Below are positions 13,358 to 16,688 of a stretch of 16,688 nucleotides of DNA, in pieces. Every line of letters starts with the position of its first letter. Positions within the stretch are counted from its first letter, which is position 1. The stretch is from JBGSOV01 sp964558715 (GTDB lineage Bacteria; Patescibacteriota; Gracilibacteria; CAIRYL01; GCA-016699755): NCBI GenBank assembly GCA_964558715.1, contig CAZLFD010000033.1, forward strand, positions 1 to 16,688, given 5' to 3'. The notes below the pieces were generated by a model. It was not told the origin of the DNA. It saw only the letters and a list, made by a program, of their open reading frames with translations, and ran no database searches. The position numbers were made by a program, and so were the translations under genes.

Positions 13358-13672
13358 TCACAACGGATGCTTATTTTTATTCTTGTGCTTTTCTATCTGT
13401 GGTCTGATTTCCTTCTCCAGTTTATCCATGATCGTCAGAACATTTTTTTCTTCTTTGGCTTCAGCTCGCAGTGTATCGTGATGCGGCAGAGTAATGGTGA
13501 TGGTTCCCATGATCAGGTCTTTACGCGGGGCGATAATCTCGAATTCTACGCGGATGCGGGTCGATTCATCAGACATATCTTTCGCAAGATGAAGGAGCTT
13601 CTCGGCCTTCTCTTCTACTTTTTCTTTGTCTTCATCGGTGAGGTGAAAATTCTTGGCATGTACAGTGATCAT
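13358..13672 (-). CDS. hpf: Ribosome hibernation promoting factor, short form
   Basis: This 104-residue protein fits the HPF/RaiA (YfiA) family, which binds the decoding centre of the 30S subunit and shuts down ribosomes in starvation. The N-terminal strand ITVHAKNFHLTDEDKEKVEEKAEKLLHLA, the middle strands (STRIRVEFEIIAP, MGTITITLP) and the closing helix with EAKEEKNVLTIMDKLEKEIRPQIEKHKNK show the beta-alpha-beta-beta-beta-alpha plan. There is no C-terminal dimerisation domain, so it is a short HPF rather than the long form common in Gram-positives. The usual basic patch is present at the end of the last helix (KHKNKNKH). The ATG at 13672 is clear and no Shine-Dalgarno sequence precedes it. 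It ends in TGA. The CofE-like gene lies 117 bp downstream on the same strand, beyond the hairpin. Confidence 0.9.
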   Translation of the reverse strand: MITVHAKNFHLTDEDKEKVEEKAEKLLHLAKDMSDESTRIRVEFEIIAPRKDLIMGTITITLPHHDTLRAEAKEEKNVLTIMDKLEKEIRPQIEKHKNKNKHPL

Positions 13673-13801
13673 AAGCTTTGCAAATACAGAAAGTCAGCAG
13701 CAGAATAATGCCAGAGAAAACCTGAGAAGGAAAGTTTGATTTTCAAAACTGATTCGGTCACAATCGTCTATGCCCCTTATGAACCTGTTTTTAAAAGCCA
13801 A

Positions 13802-15124
13802 ATGCGCCTATTCCGCTTCCTGTTGGCACTCCTTTTTCTCATCCCGCTGAGTGCGTGCGTGCAAACCGCCTCCGAAGAAAATCCGCTTCAATCGCCTACG
13901 CCACAAACATCCACCATCGTACAAGAAGGAATCATTACCCCAAAAGAGATTACAATTTTTGAGAACGGCACACATTTTCTTACCACAGATGAAGAGACGG
14001 AGTTTTTACTGAAAAGTTCAATCATCGATCTTTCGCGTTTTGAAGATGAAAGAGTCGTGGTGACGGGCGAAACCGAGACGAAACAAGAAAATGAAATGCC
14101 GGTGATCACTGTTTTTGCCGTAGATCTGGTCGGCCCACCGGCAGAAAGCCGCCAATCACAATTTAATGAACCGGAATTCGGCTTTTCGATGGAACTCCCT
14201 GGAAACTGGCAGCGTAATGTTGCAGAACCTGAGGGCGTACCTGTATTGCAGTATTTTCCGGAAGACCAGGCACCGGTCATCACGGTAGATAAGTTAGATA
14301 CGCAATCCCCTGCCGGCTTGGCGGCACAGCAAGAAATGACCAGCGGTATCTCGATCACAGTCTCGGGTCGACAAGGTTGGCGGCTTTTGGTTCCTGGTGG
14401 TGGCATCGATGTATTTGTGCGCTTACGCGAAGAAGGGCTTATCATCGTCTTTCATTTTATACCGGGTCAAAATCCCGAAGCCCAGCAAGCGACCTTTTAC
14501 GAGATGTTAGGCGATCTGGAGTGGATCGATCTAAAATCTGCATCTGGCTCGCCATCACCTTCTCCCACTTCGGGCAAAACCATCTATTGCGGGGGTATCG
14601 CCAAAAAACTCTGCCCTAGTGGGTACCGCTGTGAATTCTCGAATCTCGAAGACGATGCTACCGGAATCTGTGTCGATTCGAGCTTACCCCCGAGTGATAT
14701 TTCAGCGGCTCTGGCCACTTCGCCAAGCCCGACAACAACGACAAATACGGAAGAGAGTAGCCCTTCACCACTCCCCACGAGTTCAACCAGTGAGGATGTT
14801 CTCCCCGGTTGGAAAGAATATACCAACGAGCGCCTCTCATACTCATTCTCGGTTCCGGTGTCGTGGTGGTGGCGTCATGTTACTCCATCGACCGGGTCGG
14901 CGCTCTCGCGCTTAGAAATCGCACCAACTGAGGTAACAGCAGAAAACCGCATTGCTACTATCGAGGTATTCCCTGGCTCGCGCAGCAAGACGACCGAAAC
15001 AGCTGCTTTAGGTATAATCACAATTTCGCAGCCGCGCGATTTAGAGACGTACTTTGAAATCTCGGGCGATGCCCAATATGCAGCACAAATCCGCAACATC
15101 GCCGCTTCTATTTCCTCTTTTTAA
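13802..15124 (+). CDS. Mosaic lipoprotein with Cys-rich and PsbP-like domains
   Basis: The likely start is the ATG at 13802, giving 440 residues; an in-frame TTG at 13736 would put 22 unlikely residues before the signal peptide. Residues 1-18 (RLFRFLLALLFLIPLSA) and the lipobox LSAC (Cys 19) mark a lipoprotein. Next is an OB-like beta domain (about 45-110: ITIFENGTHFLTTDEE, then ERVVVTGE). Two related domains that open like PsbP/DUF1795-type proteins follow, the first at about 125-245 (FGFSMELPGNWQ) and the second at about 338-440 (LSYSFSVPVSWWW). Between them lie a four-Cys module (C263, C271, C277, C290; CGGIAKKLCPSGYRC and DDATGIC) and Pro/Ser/Thr-rich linkers. I do not know its function; it should sit on the outer face of the membrane. 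The ytxH-like gene begins 6 bp after its stop, so the two are probably one transcript. Confidence 0.8.
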   Translation: MRLFRFLLALLFLIPLSACVQTASEENPLQSPTPQTSTIVQEGIITPKEITIFENGTHFLTTDEETEFLLKSSIIDLSRFEDERVVVTGETETKQENEMPVITVFAVDLVGPPAESRQSQFNEPEFGFSMELPGNWQRNVAEPEGVPVLQYFPEDQAPVITVDKLDTQSPAGLAAQQEMTSGISITVSGRQGWRLLVPGGGIDVFVRLREEGLIIVFHFIPGQNPEAQQATFYEMLGDLEWIDLKSASGSPSPSPTSGKTIYCGGIAKKLCPSGYRCEFSNLEDDATGICVDSSLPPSDISAALATSPSPTTTTNTEESSPSPLPTSSTSEDVLPGWKEYTNERLSYSFSVPVSWWWRHVTPSTGSALSRLEIAPTEVTAENRIATIEVFPGSRSKTTETAALGIITISQPRDLETYFEISGDAQYAAQIRNIAASISSF

Positions 15125-15130
15125 AGTATT

Positions 15131-15610
15131 ATGAAAAAGATTCTCTTTGGGCTCTTAGCCGGCATTTCCGCCGGAATCCTCTTTGCTCCGAAATCTGGCA
15201 AACGCCTGCGTACAGAACTGCGCAAATCGGAATCAAAATTTTCTGCCTTCGGCCAAGCCCTGCTTGATGCCGCAAAAGGGGTCGGTGACGAGGCGAAGGG
15301 CGTACTGGATTCTAAAGAAGTAAAAGATCTGATTGCCTCCGGAAAAAAATCTGCCGGAGATTTGGTAGCATTGCTCGAGGCAAAGAGCGAAGAAATGAGT
15401 AGTAAAGCCCGCAAAGAACTTGAGGGTGTGCTCAATATGGCGATCAAACGCGCCGATGAAACAGCAGCCGACATTGAAGACGAAGCCGCCAATACCAAGA
15501 AAAGAGCTGCGAAAAAGGCGAAGGCCGTCAAGAAACAAGTTGCCAAAAAAGCCGATTCGACGGCAAAGCAAGGAAAGAAGACTGTTGCGAAAAAGACGAA
15601 GGAGCTTTAG
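15131..15610 (+). CDS. YtxH-like membrane protein with Lys/Ala-rich tail
   Basis: This 159-residue protein begins with a short hydrophobic helix and a YtxH-type signature, FGLLAGISAGILFAPKSG (about 6-23), followed by KRLRTELR. The middle (about 30-115) is a long charged helical region. The last 40 or so residues are Lys/Ala repeats (KKRAAKKAKAVKKQVAKK), like the tails of histone H1-like proteins, and could bind nucleic acid or acidic polymers. YtxH proteins are linked to general stress in Bacillus, but their molecular role is unknown. The gene follows the lipoprotein gene by 6 bp without a Shine-Dalgarno sequence. Its TAG stop overlaps the TAA stop of the opposing gene (4-bp overlap in TTAG at 15607-15610). 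Confidence 0.8.
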   Translation: MKKILFGLLAGISAGILFAPKSGKRLRTELRKSESKFSAFGQALLDAAKGVGDEAKGVLDSKEVKDLIASGKKSAGDLVALLEAKSEEMSSKARKELEGVLNMAIKRADETAADIEDEAANTKKRAAKKAKAVKKQVAKKADSTAKQGKKTVAKKTKEL

Positions 15611-16548
15611 TAGCGTAGCAAAAAGCGCTTGCCATCTTCAAAGGTCAGGCCTAGGGCATTTGGTTCATATACGCACTGCAGCGAGAAATAGGGATCGTTT
15701 ACTTTTGCCGTCATGATTTCACGCTCGATTCCTGAATCTATAAGAAATGTTGCAAAGCGGATGTTTGTATCTGTCTTCGTATATGCCGCAAAAGACAAGG
15801 TGTCTTCAGTGCACAAGGCGAGCCATTCAACGGGAGTTTGAAAAGGGAGCGACGTTAGGCGTCCTGTAGATGGTGAAAAAAGCACAAGTCGTTCGGTGTC
15901 AGAAATTGCGAGCGTATTTGCATCGAGAGCTTTCACCTGAACAGATTCGCCGGTAAAGATCCGTTGGCGCGCATTCATTCCTGTGTCGATCAAAAATACT
16001 TCTTGGTCGGTATGCACGATGATGTTCTCGCCAAGTGCAGCGAGGCGAATGTTCTCTAATTGATAGAAAGCTGCGACCAAAGCGTCGTCTTGTTCATCTC
16101 CGGGAGTGCCCTTGTAGAGTTGGCCTGCAATGAAATCGTAAAAATACTCGTTTCCCTGGTCGGTTAAGATGCGTAGTGGATCACGCCTGATGATTTCGAT
16201 ATTCGGTTCTATGCTGAAGAGCGTAGTATCTTCGACCAGTGTAGGAATGCGCTCTAAAACCGGTGCGAATCGAAGGGTTCGGCGCCACGGAATCGGCAGC
16301 TCAGTACACAATTCGTAGTAGCCCGATTTTGTGATGCAAACCGTTTGTTTTCCCATTGGCAGTGAAAACTGACATTCATCTTGTTCGCATTGAAAGACGC
16401 GGAATTCACGCACCACCAAAGAGTATGGCCCTTCTACCCCCGCAATATGCAGAACTCCTCGATTTCCGGCAAGCACCCAGTACAAAGCTCCGATAAGAAG
16501 CATGAGCACAATCAGAGACCGCAAGAGGATTTTATTTTGGTAGTTCAT
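15607..16548 (-). CDS. Membrane-anchored PEGA-like, possible beta-propeller protein
   Basis: This 313-residue protein has one N-terminal membrane helix (about 8-27: LLRSLIVLMLLIGALYWVLA). A short PEGA-like module follows (about 31-90), with PMGKQTVCITKSGYYELC resembling the usual GxYxVxVxKxGY turn. It carries four Cys (54, 59, 71, 81) that could form two disulfides if the domain is outside the membrane. The remainder (about 105-313) is made of short beta strands with repeated patterns (LRILTDQGNEYFYD, NIIVHTDQEVFLIDTG, NTLAISDTERLVLFSPSTG), suggesting a WD/PQQ-like propeller, but no repeat family is certain. Function unknown; it may bind an extracellular partner. The ATG at 16548 is clear, without a Shine-Dalgarno sequence. 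It converges on and overlaps the YtxH gene by 4 bp. Confidence 0.75.
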   Translation of the reverse strand: MNYQNKILLRSLIVLMLLIGALYWVLAGNRGVLHIAGVEGPYSLVVREFRVFQCEQDECQFSLPMGKQTVCITKSGYYELCTELPIPWRRTLRFAPVLERIPTLVEDTTLFSIEPNIEIIRRDPLRILTDQGNEYFYDFIAGQLYKGTPGDEQDDALVAAFYQLENIRLAALGENIIVHTDQEVFLIDTGMNARQRIFTGESVQVKALDANTLAISDTERLVLFSPSTGRLTSLPFQTPVEWLALCTEDTLSFAAYTKTDTNIRFATFLIDSGIEREIMTAKVNDPYFSLQCVYEPNALGLTFEDGKRFLLRY

Positions 16549-16557
16549 GTGCGCAAT

Positions 16558-16585
16558 TGTATATGATAAATTACAAATTTTTAAA
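16558..16585 (-). promoter_or_regulatory. Weak candidate promoter of the PEGA-like gene, inside a repeat array
   Basis: On the minus strand TTTAAA (16585-16580) and TATACA (16563-16558) are 16 bp apart. Both boxes lie in or at the edge of heptameric array 8, so the repeat may supply the promoter. The leader would be only a few bases long. Confidence is low because AT-rich DNA gives such matches easily. Confidence 0.3.
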
Positions 16586-16590
16586 TACTA
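16563..16590. repeat. Degenerate heptameric repeat array 8
   Basis: Four 7-bp units (ATGATAA, ATTACAA, ATTTTTA, AATACTA) lie 14 bp upstream of the PEGA-like gene. ATTACAA and ATTTTTA also occur as units of array 3, 12 kb away, which links the two arrays. Confidence 0.5.
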
Positions 16591-16688
16591 TCCAAATTAT
16601 AAAGCCAAATCTATGAAAATACCGGTTTTCAATTATTGAACTAAGCCCCAATTCTCGTGACAGATGAGGCAAGTCGCTGTCGGTAGTA

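Noticed and set aside
403..16548. Recoded UGA, as in Gracilibacteria
   Set aside because: radA, hpf and the glutaminyl cyclase gene end at TGA at the normal protein end, and no gene needs TGA read-through.
16591..16688. A gene at the right end of the window
   Set aside because: The only ATG on the plus strand (16613) meets a stop within nine codons; the region is too short to judge.

Overview
The window looks like a chromosomal stretch of an uncultured, small-genome bacterium, most plausibly of the Patescibacteria/CPR type; a Peregrinibacteria-like lineage is a guess. The reasons are the gene mix (MtaB-like and RadA housekeeping genes next to a PrsW-family protease, an orphan CofE-like ligase, a YtxH protein, a mosaic lipoprotein and a very large fibre-like surface protein), the near absence of Shine-Dalgarno sequences, and intergenic spaces full of short degenerate repeats. 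The code is standard: radA, hpf and the glutaminyl cyclase gene end in TGA. A run of exactly 100 N (8328-8427) marks a scaffold join inside the fibre gene.

Layout. 1-402: no gene. 403-1611 (+): tRNA methylthiotransferase (mtaB-like). 1874-2827 (-): PrsW-family intramembrane protease, divergent from radA (2966-4330, +), with back-to-back promoters in the 138-bp gap. 4442-5245 (-): membrane-anchored glutaminyl cyclase, convergent with radA. 5246-6121: no intact gene, but the wreck of a membrane PH-domain gene. 6122-10377 (+): one gene, broken by the gap, for a secreted fibre with NVGIG-type repeats, phage-tail-fibre-like linkers, twelve 17-residue YadA-head-like repeats and a C-terminal Peptidase_S74 self-cleaving chaperone. 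10594-11265 (+): type I 3-dehydroquinate dehydratase (aroD). 11291-12229 (+): secreted L,D-transpeptidase. 12515-13240 (-): CofE-like ligase. 13358-13672 (-): short ribosome hibernation factor. 13802-15124 (+): mosaic lipoprotein. 15131-15610 (+): YtxH-like protein. 15607-16548 (-): membrane-anchored PEGA-like protein, whose stop codon overlaps that of the YtxH gene.

Themes. About half of the genes act at or beyond the membrane: fibre, L,D-transpeptidase, lipoprotein, glutaminyl cyclase, PrsW protease and PEGA-like protein. The rest are tRNA, DNA and ribosome maintenance plus one shikimate step. There is no large operon; most genes stand alone or face each other, and only the lipoprotein-ytxH pair is clearly linked.

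The most unusual non-coding signal is a set of at least nine short arrays with a 7-bp period, each with its own consensus. They occur in most of the intergenic spaces, sometimes start inside a stop codon, and in two cases are followed by variable-stem hairpins with a TAC loop.
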